Of a stretch of 35,135 bases of DNA, positions 34,973 to 35,135 are shown one piece after another (position 1 is the first letter of the stretch; each line of letters begins with the position of its first letter). The translations under genes were made by a program, and so were the position numbers. The stretch is from Chloroflexota bacterium (GTDB lineage: Bacteria > Chloroflexota > UBA11872), in NCBI GenBank assembly GCA_026708035.1, contig JAPOVQ010000018.1, positions 1-35,135 of the forward strand, given 5' to 3'. The notes beneath the pieces were generated by a model, which worked only from the letters and a program-made list of their open reading frames with translations, was not told the origin of the DNA and ran no database searches.

Positions 34973-35135
34973 TTGACCGCGCGGCGACGACTGGCGCGAG
35001 TGGCGCGCCCGAGTTTGGTCGTTACTGGGCTTTTGTGTCTCCCCTGGCTCGCCCTGTTGGGTTGGTTGACCAGCGTTGCGTGGTTCATCACCGACGACGC
35101 CTTCATCAGCTTTCGCTATGTCCGCAACCTCCTCG
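34973..35135 (+). CDS. N-terminus of a polytopic glycosyltransferase-like protein, cut by window edge
   Basis: From TTG 34973 the frame is open to the right edge (54 codons). It begins with a basic stretch (TARRRLARVARPS), then a membrane segment (about residues 14-38, VVTGLLCLPWLALLGWL), and then ITDDAFISFRYVRNLL. The Asp-Asp pair followed by A(F/Y)ISFRYxRNL after the first membrane helix is characteristic of GT-C arabinosyl/mannosyltransferase-like proteins that use lipid-linked sugars. The start codon is uncertain because no ATG or GTG precedes the membrane segment in frame and no ribosome binding site is obvious. Confidence 0.65.
   Translation, partial: MTARRRLARVARPSLVVTGLLCLPWLALLGWLTSVAWFITDDAFISFRYVRNLL

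Overview
The window is high-GC bacterial DNA (about 60-70% G+C in most genes) and looks like a Chloroflexota genome, possibly of the SAR202 / Dehalococcoidia-like or sponge-associated kind. This is an inference from gene content: an archaeal-style ATP-dependent DNA ligase, circularly permuted ATP-grasp / alpha-E / transglutaminase genes, a DUF3179 lipoprotein, and many SDR, Gfo/Idh and VOC genes. There is no rRNA or tRNA gene to confirm it. No CRISPR array, insertion sequence or RNA gene was found.

Region 1 (1-4140) is an accessory patch. A helix-turn-helix / coiled-coil protein runs off the left edge on the minus strand. Next come a roughly 500-base non-coding stretch rich in GTGCA palindromes, a frameshifted remnant of the N-terminus of a serine recombinase, an AT-richer orphan gene of unknown function, and an intact large serine recombinase. 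The end of the recombinase overlaps the start of a small VOC/glyoxalase gene.

Region 2 (4141-10911) holds a signalling cassette read in one direction: a STAS anti-sigma antagonist, a response regulator fused to a PP2C/SpoIIE phosphatase, an RsbW-like kinase, a periplasmic ligand-binding lipoprotein and a membrane histidine kinase. The set reads as a ligand-sensing two-component system feeding a partner switch, but no sigma factor is present. A DUF2461 gene follows.

Region 3 (10912-15865) holds a predicted peptide-synthesis/modification set (permuted ATP-grasp, alpha-E, transglutaminase) interrupted by an ammonium transporter. The transporter has a GTA-N8-TAC palindrome upstream and a strong hairpin downstream.

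Region 4 (15866-20760) is a tightly packed DNA-repair-like operon: UvrD/PcrA helicase, a HAD phosphatase that seems to start at a CTG overlapping the helicase stop, and an ATP-dependent DNA ligase. A dispersed inverted-repeat element follows.

Region 5 (20761-27355) has a VOC protein, two tandem SDR genes, the tRNA amidotransferase genes gatC-gatA-gatB and a Glu/Leu-type dehydrogenase whose start sits at the gatB stop.

Region 6 (27356-35135) is metabolic: an RmlC-like cupin, a small unknown gene, a minus-strand series (DUF3179 lipoprotein, aldo/keto reductase, Gfo/Idh oxidoreductase), and a plus-strand series (amidohydrolase-2, SDR, DapA-like lyase) resembling a sugar-acid catabolic set. The start of a polytopic glycosyltransferase-like gene is cut by the right edge.
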